Notes under the pieces: model-generated | The model's input: only the letters and a program-made list of their open reading frames with translations | The model's database searches: none | Told to the model about the DNA's origin: nothing | Position numbers and translations under genes: made by a program | Shown here: positions 41,400-50,371 of the stretch, one piece after another | Numbering within the stretch: the first letter of the stretch is position 1 | Layout: each line of letters starts with the position of its first letter | DNA from: Variovorax sp. 54 | Lineage (GTDB): Bacteria > Pseudomonadota > Gammaproteobacteria > Burkholderiales > Burkholderiaceae_C | Assembly (NCBI RefSeq): GCF_002754375.1 | Contig: NZ_PEFF01000001.1 | Location: 3,244,501 to 3,308,500 of the forward strand | Length of the DNA: 64,000 nucleotides | Direction of reading: 5' to 3'

Positions 41400-43373
41400 A
41401 TGCTGTACCCCGAAGAATTCGATGTGATCGTCGTCGGCGGTGGCCATGCCGGCACCGAAGCCGCGCTCGCTTCCGCACGCATGGGCGCCAAGACGCTGCT
41501 GCTCTCCCACAACATCGAGACGCTGGGGCAGATGAGCTGCAACCCGTCGATCGGCGGCATCGGCAAGGGCCACCTCGTGAAAGAGGTCGACGCACTTGGC
41601 GGCGCCATGGCCATTGCCACGGACGAGGCGGGCATCCAGTTCCGCATCCTCAATTCGAGCAAGGGCCCGGCCGTGCGCGCCACGCGTGCGCAGGCCGACC
41701 GCGTGCTGTACAAGGCCGCGATCCGCCACCGCCTGGAAAACCAGCCGAACCTCAGCCTGTTCCAGCAAGCTGTGGACGACCTGATGATCGAAGGCGATCG
41801 CGTCGTTGGCGCCGTCACGCAGGTGGGCATTTCTTTCCGCGCGCGCACCGTGGTGCTGACCGCGGGCACTTTTCTCGACGGCCGCATCCACGTCGGCCTC
41901 GACAATTACCAGGCCGGCCGCGCGGGCGATCCGCCGGCGATCAGCCTGTCGGCGCGCCTCAAGGAACTGAAGCTGCCGCAGGGCCGCCTCAAGACCGGCA
42001 CGCCGCCGCGGCTCGACGGCCGCAGCATCGACTTCTCGAAGTGCACCGAACAACCCGGCGACGGCATGCCCGGCGGAGCAGGGCCGATGCCCGTGTTCAG
42101 CTTCATGGGCAAGGCCGAGATGCACCCGCAGCAGATGCCGTGCTGGGTGACGCACACCAACCAGCGCACGCACGACATCATCCGTTCGGGCTTCGACCGC
42201 AGCCCGATGTTCACCGGCAAGATCGACGGCGTCGGTCCGCGCTACTGCCCCAGCGTCGAAGACAAGATCAACCGCTTCGCCGACAAGGACAGCCACCAGA
42301 TCTTTCTCGAGCCCGAAGGCCTGACGACCAACGAGTACTACCCGAACGGCATTTCGACCAGCCTGCCGTTCGACATCCAGTACCAACTGGTGCGCTCGAT
42401 GGCCGGCCTGGAAAACGCCCACATCCTGCGCCCGGGCTACGCCATCGAGTACGACTACTTCGACCCGCGCGAACTCAAGAGCAGCTTCGAGACGCGTGCG
42501 ATCCGCGGCCTGTTCTTTGCCGGACAGATCAACGGCACCACCGGCTACGAAGAGGCCGCAGCCCAAGGCCTGTTCGCCGGCATCAACGCCGCGCTGCAGT
42601 GCCGGGGCGAAGACGCCTGGCTGCCGCGCCGCGACGAGGCCTACCTGGGTGTGCTGGTCGACGACCTGATCACCAAGGGCGTGACCGAGCCGTACCGCAT
42701 GTTCACCAGCCGCGCCGAGTTCCGGCTGCAGCTGCGCGAGGACAACGCCGACATGCGCCTGACCGAAGCAGGGCGCAAGTTGGGCCTCGTGGACGACGCG
42801 CGCTGGGACGCTTTCAGCCGAAAGCGCGACGTTGTTTCACGTGAAACAGAGCGGCTCAAGTCGATCTGGGTGAACCCGCGCAACCTGCCGGCGGCCGAGT
42901 CGGCGCGGGTGCTGGGCAAGGCCATCGAGCACGAATACAACCTGGCCGATCTGCTGCGCCGGCCTGATGTGAACTACGCAACCCTGATGTCGCTGGACGG
43001 CGGCAAGTACGCCGCGAGCACGGCCTTGGGCGAAACGGAGATCGAGCAGATCGAGATCTCGGCCAAGTACTCCGGCTACATCGAACGCCAGCACGACGAA
43101 GTGGAGCGCGCCGCCCATTTCGAGAACCTGAAGCTGCCGGACGACTTCGACTACGGCCAAGTCAAGGCCCTGAGCTTCGAGGTGCGCCAGAAGCTGGACA
43201 AGCACCGGCCCGAAACGCTGGGGCTGGCGTCGCGCATCTCGGGCGTCACGCCCGCCGCGATCTCGCTGCTGATGATTCATCTGCGCAAGGGCGGGCACAA
43301 GGCCTTCGCCCGTGATGCCGCCGCCGATGCCGCCACCGAAGCTGCTGCCGCCGAGCCGCACACCGCACCATGA
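41400..43373 (+). CDS. mnmG: MnmG (GidA) tRNA wobble-uridine modification enzyme
   Basis: MnmG works with MnmE to add the carboxymethylaminomethyl group to U34 of tRNAs. The 657-residue protein has the FAD-binding [19 protein letters not shown] near its N-terminus, the family signatures [36 protein letters not shown] and [16 protein letters not shown], and the helical C-terminal MnmE-binding domain ending [11 protein letters not shown] plus a short Ala-rich tail. It begins a run mnmG-rsmG-LysE-parA-hydrolase-parB, as near many replication origins. A perfect parS site is embedded in its codons, and a one-mismatch DnaA box TTGTCCACA lies upstream at 41306-41314. Confidence 0.97.
   Translation: MLYPEEFDVIVVGGGHAGTEAALASARMGAKTLLLSHNIETLGQMSCNPSIGGIGKGHLVKEVDALGGAMAIATDEAGIQFRILNSSKGPAVRATRAQADRVLYKAAIRHRLENQPNLSLFQQAVDDLMIEGDRVVGAVTQVGISFRARTVVLTAGTFLDGRIHVGLDNYQAGRAGDPPAISLSARLKELKLPQGRLKTGTPPRLDGRSIDFSKCTEQPGDGMPGGAGPMPVFSFMGKAEMHPQQMPCWVTHTNQRTHDIIRSGFDRSPMFTGKIDGVGPRYCPSVEDKINRFADKDSHQIFLEPEGLTTNEYYPNGISTSLPFDIQYQLVRSMAGLENAHILRPGYAIEYDYFDPRELKSSFETRAIRGLFFAGQINGTTGYEEAAAQGLFAGINAALQCRGEDAWLPRRDEAYLGVLVDDLITKGVTEPYRMFTSRAEFRLQLREDNADMRLTEAGRKLGLVDDARWDAFSRKRDVVSRETERLKSIWVNPRNLPAAESARVLGKAIEHEYNLADLLRRPDVNYATLMSLDGGKYAASTALGETEIEQIEISAKYSGYIERQHDEVERAAHFENLKLPDDFDYGQVKALSFEVRQKLDKHRPETLGLASRISGVTPAAISLLMIHLRKGGHKAFARDAAADAATEAAAAEPHTAP
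42833..42848. other. parS site inside mnmG
   Basis: The 16-bp perfect palindrome TGTTTCACGTGAAACA matches the chromosomal parS consensus bound by ParB. It lies in the codons for VVSRETER of MnmG, about 3.4 kb upstream of parB. Confidence 0.93.
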
Positions 43374-44014
43374 GCGCGACGCCTCTAGCCACGCTGCGCG
43401 CAGGCGCAGCCGCCCTGGGCGTGGCCCTGTCCGACACGCAGGGCGAACAGCTGCTGGCCTACGGTACGCTGATGCTCAAGTGGAACAAGGTCTACAACCT
43501 CACGGCCGTGCGCGATCCGGCCGGTGTCATGACGCACCACCTGCTCGACAGCCTCGCCGCCATCGCACCGCTGCAGCGCGAATGGGCAGGGAAGGGCAAG
43601 CTGCTCGACGTCGGTTCGGGTGGCGGTCTGCCGGGCGTGGTGATCGCCATCATGCGGCCCGACGTCGAGGTCAGCTGCCTTGATGCCGTCGCCAAGAAGG
43701 CGGCCTTCGTCCAACAAGTCGCGGCCGAACTGGAGCTGCCGAACCTGCGTGGCCTGCACGCGCGGGTCGAATCGCTGGCCGGCAGCTACGAGGTGATCAG
43801 CTCGCGCGCCTTCGCGTCGCTGCCCGATTTCTTCAACGGCTCGGTGCATCTGCTGGCGCCGGGCGGTGTCTGGCTCGCCATGAAGGGCAAGCTGCCGACC
43901 GACGAACTCGCCGCTTTGCCCGCCGGCGTCGCAGTGTTTCACGTGGAACAACTGACGGTGCCGGGCCTGGACGCCGAGCGCTGCATCGTCTGGGCACGCA
44001 AAGAGGCCGCCTGA
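43370..44014 (+). CDS. rsmG: RsmG (GidB) 16S rRNA m7G527 methyltransferase
   Basis: The 214-residue methyltransferase modifies G527 of 16S rRNA; loss gives low-level streptomycin resistance in other bacteria. It shows [14 protein letters not shown], the SAM site [14 protein letters not shown], and [12 protein letters not shown]. Its ATG overlaps the mnmG stop (ATGA). A second parS site lies near the 3' end of the gene. The length is standard. Confidence 0.95.
   Translation: MSATPLATLRAGAAALGVALSDTQGEQLLAYGTLMLKWNKVYNLTAVRDPAGVMTHHLLDSLAAIAPLQREWAGKGKLLDVGSGGGLPGVVIAIMRPDVEVSCLDAVAKKAAFVQQVAAELELPNLRGLHARVESLAGSYEVISSRAFASLPDFFNGSVHLLAPGGVWLAMKGKLPTDELAALPAGVAVFHVEQLTVPGLDAERCIVWARKEAA
43935..43950. 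other. parS site inside rsmG
   Basis: TGTTTCACGTGGAACA is the reverse complement of TGTTCCACGTGAAACA, the canonical parS consensus. It lies in the codons for VFHVEQ of RsmG, 1.1 kb after the site in mnmG. Confidence 0.9.
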
Positions 44015-44129
44015 TTTCGTAAAAGATGCGACGGCGCCGGCAAAAGCCGGTGTCGGAGCAATCTTCCCAGCGCCGGCCTGCCTTAGACTCGAAGCCTCCC
44101 CCCTGGCTCTCTTTTTCGAGGCAAATCCC

Positions 44130-44744
44130 ATGTTCGGCATCGCTGACTACGGCGCATTCGTCGCCGCCATCGTCCTGTTCCTTCTGATTCCCGGTCCGGG
44201 CAATCTGGCGCTGATCACTTCGACCAGCAAAGGCGGCATTCGCGGCGGTCTGGCAGCGACCTTCGGCGTGATCCTGGGAGACCAAGTTTTGATGTGGGCG
44301 GCGGTGGCGGGCGTGTCCGCCGTGCTGGCTGCCTACCCGGCCGCCTTCAAGGCCGTGCAGTGGCTGGGCGCCGCCTACCTGGCGTGGCTCGGCCTCAAGA
44401 TGCTGCTGGCCAAGCCCGGTGCAGCACCGATCCTGAACATCCGCCCGAGCCATTTCCTGCGCCAGGCGCTGACGATCACCTTGCTGAACCCCAAGGCGAT
44501 CGTGTTCTACATGGCCTTCTTCCCGCTGTTCGTCGACCCGGCGCGCCACCAGGGCCTCATCACTTTCGGCGCCATGGCTGTGACCATCGCCGCGCTGACC
44601 TTCCTGTACGGCCTGACCTCGACGCTGCTCACGCACTTCCTGGCCGAGCGCATCCGCGCCAATCCCCGCATCTCGGCCACGCTCGAAAAGCTGGCTGGCA
44701 CCTTCTTGATCGCCTTCGGCATCAAGCTCGCGATCTCGCGCTGA
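44130..44744 (+). CDS. LysE/RhtB family amino acid exporter
   Basis: The 204-residue membrane protein has six hydrophobic segments and the RhtB signatures LLIPGPGNLALITSTSKGG and TLLNPKAIVFYMAFFPLF. Family members export amino acids such as homoserine, threonine or leucine; the substrate is not predictable. It sits between rsmG and parA with its own 115-bp upstream gap, an unusual place in an otherwise conserved segregation cluster. LysE-type exporters are common in Comamonadaceae. Confidence 0.9.
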   Translation: MFGIADYGAFVAAIVLFLLIPGPGNLALITSTSKGGIRGGLAATFGVILGDQVLMWAAVAGVSAVLAAYPAAFKAVQWLGAAYLAWLGLKMLLAKPGAAPILNIRPSHFLRQALTITLLNPKAIVFYMAFFPLFVDPARHQGLITFGAMAVTIAALTFLYGLTSTLLTHFLAERIRANPRISATLEKLAGTFLIAFGIKLAISR

Positions 44745-44773
44745 ACGACCCCGACGACCCGCACTGACGACAC

Positions 44774-45697
44774 ATGGCCAAGATTTTCTGCATCGCCAAC
44801 CAGAAGGGCGGCGTCGGCAAGACCACCACCACTGTCAATCTCGCCGCCGGCCTGGCCAAAGTAGGCCAGCGCGTGCTGATGATCGACCTCGATCCCCAAG
44901 GCAACGCGACCATGGGCTCGGGCATCGACAAGCGCCAGCTGGAGCTCACGGTGTACGACGTGCTGCTCGAATCGGCCTCGGTGGCCGAGGCGCGGGTGAA
45001 GTCCGACAAGCTCGTCGAGGCCGAAGCCAGCTACGACGTGCTGGGCGCCAACCGTGAGCTGGCCGGTGCCGAAGTCGAAATGGTGGCGCTCGACCGGCGC
45101 GAAAAACGCCTGCGCACCGCGCTGGCCGCGGTCGGTGCCGAGTACGACTTCGTGCTGATCGACTGCCCGCCGAGCCTGAGCCTGCTGACACTCAACGGCC
45201 TGTGCGCGGCCCACGGCGTGATCGTGCCGATGCAGTGCGAGTACTTTGCGCTCGAAGGCCTGACCGACCTGGTCAACACCATCAAGCAGGTGCACGCCAA
45301 CCTCAACAAGAACCTGCAGATCATCGGCCTGCTGCGCGTGATGTTCGATCCGCGTATCACGCTGCAGCAGCAGGTGAGCGAGCAGCTCAAGTCCCACTTC
45401 GGCGACAAGGTGTTCGACACCGTGATCCCGCGCAATGTGCGGCTCGCCGAAGCACCGAGCTACGGCCTGCCGGGCGTGGTGTTCGACCCGTCCGCCCGCG
45501 GCAGCCAGGCCTTCATCGCCTTCGCCGAAGAGCTGGTCGCCAAGATGCCGCCCGCGAGCGCCTTCGCCTCGGGTGCGGTCGCACCGCCGGTCACCCCCGC
45601 ACCGCGCGTGGTGCCCGACCTGCCGATTCCCGACGACGTGCTGGCCGCTGCGCCTTCTGCTTCCTCCGTCGCCGATACCGACCAAAACCCCGTCTGA
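44774..45697 (+). CDS. parA: ParA chromosome partitioning ATPase
   Basis: The 307-residue ParA/Soj ATPase segregates the ParB-parS complex by a DNA-bound nucleotide gradient. It starts MAKIFCIANQKGGVGKTTTT (deviant Walker A, Lys11 and Lys16), then MIDLDPQGNATMGSG and DFVLIDCPPSLSLLT (Walker B). The core ends near residue 260; the remaining 45 residues are a Pro/Ala/Val-rich tail not usual for the family. parB lies 595 bp downstream, separated by a hydrolase gene. Confidence 0.96.
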   Translation: MAKIFCIANQKGGVGKTTTTVNLAAGLAKVGQRVLMIDLDPQGNATMGSGIDKRQLELTVYDVLLESASVAEARVKSDKLVEAEASYDVLGANRELAGAEVEMVALDRREKRLRTALAAVGAEYDFVLIDCPPSLSLLTLNGLCAAHGVIVPMQCEYFALEGLTDLVNTIKQVHANLNKNLQIIGLLRVMFDPRITLQQQVSEQLKSHFGDKVFDTVIPRNVRLAEAPSYGLPGVVFDPSARGSQAFIAFAEELVAKMPPASAFASGAVAPPVTPAPRVVPDLPIPDDVLAAAPSASSVADTDQNPV

Positions 45698-45721
45698 TGC
45701 CCGCCCCGACGGGCGGCAGGC

Positions 45722-45738
45722 GCTATCAAGTTCGTAGC
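45722..45738. repeat. Short hairpin GCTA-N9-TAGC after parA
   Basis: GCTATCAAGTTCGTAGC has arms GCTA and TAGC with C-rich context GGGCGGCAGGC before it. It fills the 49-bp gap between parA and the hydrolase gene and belongs to the same hairpin class as that at 41227. Confidence 0.5.
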
Positions 45739-45746
45739 AACCAGCC

Positions 45747-46292
45747 ATGAGTGAACCCCGCATCCTGCTGCTGCCCGGATGGCAGAACAGCGGCCCCGGC
45801 CATTGGCAGACCCGCTGGGAGTCGGTCTACGGCGACCGCCGTGTCGACCAGCACGAATGGATGCGACCGCTGCGCGGCGACTGGTCGATCCGCCTCGAAG
45901 AAGAAGTGCTGGCTGCGCCGGGCCCCGTGGTGCTGGCCGCGCACAGCCTCGGCTGCATCCTCACCGCCGCCTGGGCGGCCCATTCGCGCAACACGCACAA
46001 GGTGCGCGGCGCGCTGCTGGTGGCGCCCGGCGACCTGGAGCGCGACGACCTGCGCCAATTGATTCCCGGCTGGGCACCCATCGTGCGCCAGCCGCTGCCG
46101 TTTCCGGCCGTGCTGATCGCCGCCAACGACGACCCGTACTGCGAAGCCTCGCGCTCGAAGCAGCTGGCCGCCGACTGGGGCGCACGCTTCGTCGATGCCG
46201 GCAAGGGCGGCCACCTGAACGCCGAATCCGGCCTGGGCGACTGGCCCGAAGGCCGGCAACTCCTGAACGACCTCTCGAAAGACACGCACTGA
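45747..46292 (+). CDS. RBBP9/YdeN-type alpha/beta hydrolase
   Basis: The 181-residue protein is a small serine hydrolase of the RBBP9 family: LLLPGWQNSGPGHWQTRWE, nucleophile in AAHSLGCILTAAW, an Asp in AANDDPYC, and the catalytic His in GKGGHLNAESG. The substrate is unknown. It is inserted between parA and parB, and its stop overlaps the parB start (TGATG), so it is translated from the same message as the partition proteins. This insertion is not part of the usual parAB operon. Confidence 0.88.
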   Translation: MSEPRILLLPGWQNSGPGHWQTRWESVYGDRRVDQHEWMRPLRGDWSIRLEEEVLAAPGPVVLAAHSLGCILTAAWAAHSRNTHKVRGALLVAPGDLERDDLRQLIPGWAPIVRQPLPFPAVLIAANDDPYCEASRSKQLAADWGARFVDAGKGGHLNAESGLGDWPEGRQLLNDLSKDTH

Positions 46293-47245
46293 TGGCGACC
46301 AAGAAACCCAAGGGCCTGGGCCGCGGCCTCGAAGCGCTGCTCGGCCCGACGGCCGCACCCTCCGCCGATCCGGGCGGCCCGCTCGGCGGCACCTCGGCAG
46401 AAGAGGGCGGTGCACCGCAGAACCCCAACACCCTGAAGCTCGACCAGATGGTCGCCGGCGTCTACCAGCCGCGCACCCGCATGGACGAGGGCGCGCTGTA
46501 CGAGCTGGCCGAGAGCATCAAGGTGCAGGGCATCATGCAGCCGATCCTGGTGCGCCGGCTCGATGCCGAATCGGCCGCGGCCAAGAACGCCGAGTACGAA
46601 ATCATCGCGGGCGAGCGGCGCTTCCGTGCCGCCCGGCTCGCGGGCCTGGACACCGTGCCGGTGCTGGTGCGCGACGTGCCCAACGAGGCTGCGGCGGCCA
46701 TGTCGCTCATCGAGAACATCCAGCGCGAAGACCTCAACCCGCTGGAAGAAGCTCAAGGCCTGCAACGCCTCGTCACAGAGTTTGGGCTCACTCACGAGAT
46801 GGCGGCCCAGGCCGTCGGCCGTTCGCGCAGTGCCGCCAGCAACCTGCTGCGCCTGCTGAACCTCGCCGAGCCCGCGCAACTGATGCTGATGGCCGGTGAC
46901 ATCGACATGGGCCACGCGCGCGCGCTGCTGTCGCTCGACCGCGGCACGCAGATCACCGCCGCCAACCAGATCGCCGCCAAGAAGATGTCGGTGCGCGAGG
47001 CCGAGGCGCTGGTGAAGAAGCTCGCGGCCGAGTTCACGCTCACGCCGTCGCGGCGCGGCAATGCCGGCGAGAAATCGCGCGACCTGCAGCGCGTGGAAGA
47101 AGAGCTGGCCGACCTGCTGACGGCCGAGGTCGAGGTGCGCATCAAGAAACGCACAAAGCGCGGCGAAAGCGGCGAGCTGGCGATCCACTTCGGCTCCATC
47201 GAAGCGCTGAACGGACTCATCGAGCGCATCCGCCGAACGGCCTAG
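46292..47245 (+). CDS. parB: ParB chromosome partitioning protein
   Basis: The 317-residue CTPase clamp loads at parS and spreads along DNA. It starts with the ParA-activating peptide KKPKGLGRGLEALLG, has a low-complexity linker, the CTP-binding N-domain (GIMQPILVRR, then IIAGERRFRAARLAG and IENIQREDLNPLEEAQG), the helix-turn-helix AAQAVGRSRSAASNLLRLL and a C-terminal dimer domain. Two matching parS sites lie upstream in mnmG and rsmG. The overlap with the hydrolase gene indicates translational coupling. Confidence 0.96.
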   Translation: MATKKPKGLGRGLEALLGPTAAPSADPGGPLGGTSAEEGGAPQNPNTLKLDQMVAGVYQPRTRMDEGALYELAESIKVQGIMQPILVRRLDAESAAAKNAEYEIIAGERRFRAARLAGLDTVPVLVRDVPNEAAAAMSLIENIQREDLNPLEEAQGLQRLVTEFGLTHEMAAQAVGRSRSAASNLLRLLNLAEPAQLMLMAGDIDMGHARALLSLDRGTQITAANQIAAKKMSVREAEALVKKLAAEFTLTPSRRGNAGEKSRDLQRVEEELADLLTAEVEVRIKKRTKRGESGELAIHFGSIEALNGLIERIRRTA

Positions 47246-47369
47246 TTGTGAACGCGGGCCCCTGCGTTCGTTTGGTTGATTGATTCCTGCAATCCTTTCC
47301 GCGTATCCTCGATCGCGGTTTTTCTTCCAGTTTTGCAAGACCATCACCATCGAACCGAGGGAGTCCACC

Positions 47370-48269
47370 ATGCCGTTCTTCGTCACCAAGTTTCCGTTCG
47401 CCGCGGTCGCCGTCGGCGCGCTGCTGCTCACGGGCTGCGCCACCACCGACATGCAGATGGGCAGCCAATCGGCCAAGACCACGGCCACGGGCAGCGCCGC
47501 CGGCGGTGCCACGGCGGGCGCGAGCAGCCAGCTCGAGCGCTGCGAATCGCCACTGGGCACCGTGTCGCTGGTCGAGAACGTCAACGCCGGCTGGTACACC
47601 ATCCTCACGGGCGAATACCGCCTGCCGCCTACTGCAAACCTGTTGCGTTTGCTGGTGCAGCAATCGAACTGTTTCGTGGTGGTCGAGCGCGGCGCGGCCG
47701 GCATGAACGCCATGACGCGTGAACGCGCGCTGCAGCAGTCGGGCGAGATGCGCGGCGGCAGCAACTTCGGCCGCGGACAGATGGTGGCGTCCGACTACGG
47801 CCTGTCGCCCGAAATCGTGTTCAGCAACAGCGATGCCGGCGGCATCGGCGGCGCGCTCGGCGGCCTCGTGGGCGGCGGCCGTGGCCGCGCCATCGCGGCG
47901 GTCGGCGGCAGCATGCAGACCAAGGAAGCCAGCGCGCTGCTGACGCTCATCGACAACCGCTCGGGCGTGCAGGTCGCGGCAGCCGAGGGCAGCGCTTCCA
48001 AGACCGACTTCGGCGCCTTTGGTGGCCTGGCCGGTCGCAGCGGCGCCGGCGGCCTCGGCGGCTACACCAACACCGCGCAGGGCAAGGTGATCGCCGCGGC
48101 CTTCATGGACGCCTTCAACCAGATGGTCCGCTCGCTGCGCAACTACAAGGCGCAGACCGTGCGCGGCCAGGGCTTGGGCGGCGGAGGCCGTTTGGGCGTG
48201 GACGGCGGTGTCGCTCCGTCGCAGACCTACGTGCCGCCCGAGCCCGCACCGGCGCGTCGCCGCAGGTAA
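47370..48269 (+). CDS. CsgG/HfaB-like outer membrane lipoprotein
   Basis: The 299-residue protein has a lipoprotein signal ending LLLTGCATT (Cys23). The mature part matches the CsgG/HfaB family: LRLLVQQSNCFVVVERGAAG, RALQQSGEMRGGSNFGRGQM, a Gly-rich transmembrane-hairpin-like stretch GIGGALGGLVGGGRGR, and TKEASALLTLIDNRSGVQVAAAEG. CsgG proteins form nine-fold secretion pores for curli or adhesins. The C-terminus is Gly/Pro/Arg-rich. No curlin-like genes accompany it, so its cargo is unknown. GAGGGAG precedes the ATG, and a bidirectional terminator follows. Confidence 0.87.
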   Translation: MPFFVTKFPFAAVAVGALLLTGCATTDMQMGSQSAKTTATGSAAGGATAGASSQLERCESPLGTVSLVENVNAGWYTILTGEYRLPPTANLLRLLVQQSNCFVVVERGAAGMNAMTRERALQQSGEMRGGSNFGRGQMVASDYGLSPEIVFSNSDAGGIGGALGGLVGGGRGRAIAAVGGSMQTKEASALLTLIDNRSGVQVAAAEGSASKTDFGAFGGLAGRSGAGGLGGYTNTAQGKVIAAAFMDAFNQMVRSLRNYKAQTVRGQGLGGGGRLGVDGGVAPSQTYVPPEPAPARRRR

Positions 48270-48297
48270 GAAGAAACCGCGGGCCTTCAGGCCCACG

Positions 48298-48335
48298 AAA
48301 AAGCCCGGCGCTCTTGCGAGCCGCCGGGCTTTTTT
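48298..48335. terminator. Bidirectional rho-independent terminator
   Basis: AAGCCCGGCG (48301-48310) and CGCCGGGCTT (48322-48331) form a perfect 10-bp stem, with A-runs before and T-runs after it. It serves both the CsgG-like gene and the convergent FAD-oxidase gene. Confidence 0.9.
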
Positions 48336-48353
48336 ACGCGTGAGCGAGAACGT

Positions 48354-49778
48354 TCAGAGGCTGAAGATCTTGCCCGGGTTCATGATGTTCTTCGGATCGA
48401 GCGCGCGCTTGATCGTGCGCATCATGTCGATCGCGCCCACGCCGGCCTCGGTCACCAGGAAGTCCATCTTGTGCAGGCCCACGCCGTGCTCGCCCGTGCA
48501 GGTGCCTTCGAGCGCCAGCGCGCGAGTCACCAACTTGTGATTGAGCTCCTCGGCCTTCACGCGCTCTTCGGGGATGTTCGGGTCCAGCAGGTAGCCGAAG
48601 TGGAAGTTGCCGTCGCCGACGTGGCCGACGAGGAAGTAGGGGATGCCGCTGGCGTCGGCTTCGGCCACCGAATCGAGCAGGCAGTCGGCCAGGCGCGAGA
48701 TCGGCACGCAGGTGTCGGTGGAGATCACGCGGCAGCCCGGGCGCGACTGCACGGCCGCGAAATAGCTGTTGTGCCGCGCGGTCCACAGGCGCGTGCGTTC
48801 TTCCGGCGTGCTGGCCCATTCGAAGGCGTTGCCGCCGTGGCCGCTGGCCAGTTCCTGCACCGTCTCGGCCTGCTCCTTCACGCCGGCCGGCGAGCCGTGG
48901 AATTCCATCAGCAGCATCGGCTCTTCGCGCAGATTCAACTTGGCGTAGGCATTGACCATGCGCACGGTGTTCACGTCGATCAGTTCCACGCGCGCGATCG
49001 GCACGCCGAGCTGGATGGTCTCGATGGTGGTGCGCACCGCAGCCTCGATGCTCGGGAACGAGCAGATCGCGGCCGACACCGCCTCGGGCAGCGGGTAGAT
49101 GCGCAGCGTGACCTCGGTCACCACGCCCAGCGTGCCTTCGCTGCCCACCATGAGGCGCGTGAGGTCATAACCGGCCGACGACTTCTTCGCACGCGTGCCG
49201 GTGCGGATCACTTCACCCGCAGCCGTCACCACTTCGAGCGCCAGCACGTTCTCGCGCATCGTGCCGTAGCGCACCGCGTTCGTGCCGCTGGCGCGCGTGG
49301 CCGTCATGCCGCCGAGGGAGGCGTCGGCGCCCGGGTCGATGGGGAAGAACAGGCCCGTGCTCTTGATCTCTTCGTTGAGCTGCTTGCGCGTGACGCCCGG
49401 CTGCACCGTCACCGTGAGGTCGTCGGCGTTGATCGACAGCACCTGGTTCATGCGCGACACGTCGATGCTGATGCCGCCTTGCACGGCGAGCAGGTGGCCT
49501 TCGAGGGACGACCCGACGCCGAACGGAATGACCGGCACGCTGTGCTCGCTCGCGAGCTTCACGGCATCGGCAACATCCTGCGTGCTTTCGGCGAACACCA
49601 CGGCCGAGGGCGGCGGTGCGTCGAACGACGACTCGTCGCGCCCGTGCTGCGTCCGCACTGCCATCGCCGTGGAACAGTTGTCGCCGAAGCGCGCCTTCAG
49701 CCCGTCGATCAGGGCTGCGGGCACATCGCGCAGATGGAGCGCCGGCATCAGGTGCGAGGTGGAAGTCGGGGCGTTCAT
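48354..49778 (-). CDS. FAD-linked 2-hydroxyacid dehydrogenase (GlcD/D-lactate dehydrogenase type)
   Basis: The 474-residue flavoprotein has a PCMH-type FAD-binding domain (PFGVGSSLEGHLLAVQGGISID and DPGADASLGGMTATRASGTNAVRYG) and a C-terminal substrate and FAD domain ending GEHGVGLHKMDFLVTEAG. It should oxidise D-lactate, glycolate or a related hydroxyacid and pass electrons to the respiratory chain or cytochrome c. No GlcE/GlcF partners are adjacent, favouring the single-subunit D-lactate dehydrogenase (cytochrome) type. It is convergent with the CsgG-like gene and divergent from the DinB gene. Confidence 0.9.
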   Translation of the reverse strand: MNAPTSTSHLMPALHLRDVPAALIDGLKARFGDNCSTAMAVRTQHGRDESSFDAPPPSAVVFAESTQDVADAVKLASEHSVPVIPFGVGSSLEGHLLAVQGGISIDVSRMNQVLSINADDLTVTVQPGVTRKQLNEEIKSTGLFFPIDPGADASLGGMTATRASGTNAVRYGTMRENVLALEVVTAAGEVIRTGTRAKKSSAGYDLTRLMVGSEGTLGVVTEVTLRIYPLPEAVSAAICSFPSIEAAVRTTIETIQLGVPIARVELIDVNTVRMVNAYAKLNLREEPMLLMEFHGSPAGVKEQAETVQELASGHGGNAFEWASTPEERTRLWTARHNSYFAAVQSRPGCRVISTDTCVPISRLADCLLDSVAEADASGIPYFLVGHVGDGNFHFGYLLDPNIPEERVKAEELNHKLVTRALALEGTCTGEHGVGLHKMDFLVTEAGVGAIDMMRTIKRALDPKNIMNPGKIFSL

Positions 49779-49854
49779 CGGGCGTCTCCTGGAGGGGCTG
49801 AGGGGGATCGGTCATTTTACGGAGCGCGCACCATAATGCGCTTCAGTAGAAGAC

Positions 49855-50355
49855 ATGAACCCCACGACCCTTGCAGCCCTTGCGGCCTTTCCATCGCAGC
49901 TCGAAGCCCACTACGCGGCCATTCCCCAGGCCTTCCGGCACTGGGCGCCGCCTTCGTGGGAGGGCGTGCCCAGCGAGGCCTTTACGGCCATCGAGCAGCT
50001 GTGCCATGTGCGCGACATCGAGATCGAGGGCTACCACGTGCGCTTTCGTCGCACGCTGGCCGAGAGCCATCCGACGCTCGCATCGATCGACAGCGAGCCG
50101 CTGGCCATCGAACGCCATTACGGCGCGGCCGATGCGGCGACCGTGCTCGCCGAGTTCCGCCTCGCGCGCGTGCAGACGATGGAAATCGTCTCGCAGCTGA
50201 GCGACGCGCAGCTTGCGCGCACGGCCGTGTTCGAGGGCTACGGCCCGCTCACGATGCGCAGCCTCATCCACTACCTGTGCAGCCACGACCAGCAGCATCT
50301 GGCCGGACTGCAATGGCTGGCCGGCAAGATCGACGCCGCCGGCCTCACGACCTGA
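49855..50355 (+). CDS. DinB family metal-binding protein
   Basis: The 166-residue protein has the four-helix DinB/YfiT fold with three spaced histidines, one in EQLCHVRDIE (His51) and two in CSHDQQHLAGL near the C-terminus, the usual metal triad. DinB-fold proteins include thiol transferases that use bacillithiol, mycothiol or glutathione. Function here is unknown. A CATAAT -10-like hexamer lies at 49832-49837, 17 bp before the start. The adenosyltransferase gene follows with a 16-bp gap. Confidence 0.85.
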   Translation: MNPTTLAALAAFPSQLEAHYAAIPQAFRHWAPPSWEGVPSEAFTAIEQLCHVRDIEIEGYHVRFRRTLAESHPTLASIDSEPLAIERHYGAADAATVLAEFRLARVQTMEIVSQLSDAQLARTAVFEGYGPLTMRSLIHYLCSHDQQHLAGLQWLAGKIDAAGLTT

Positions 50356-50371
50356 ACCGAGAGGAACGCCC

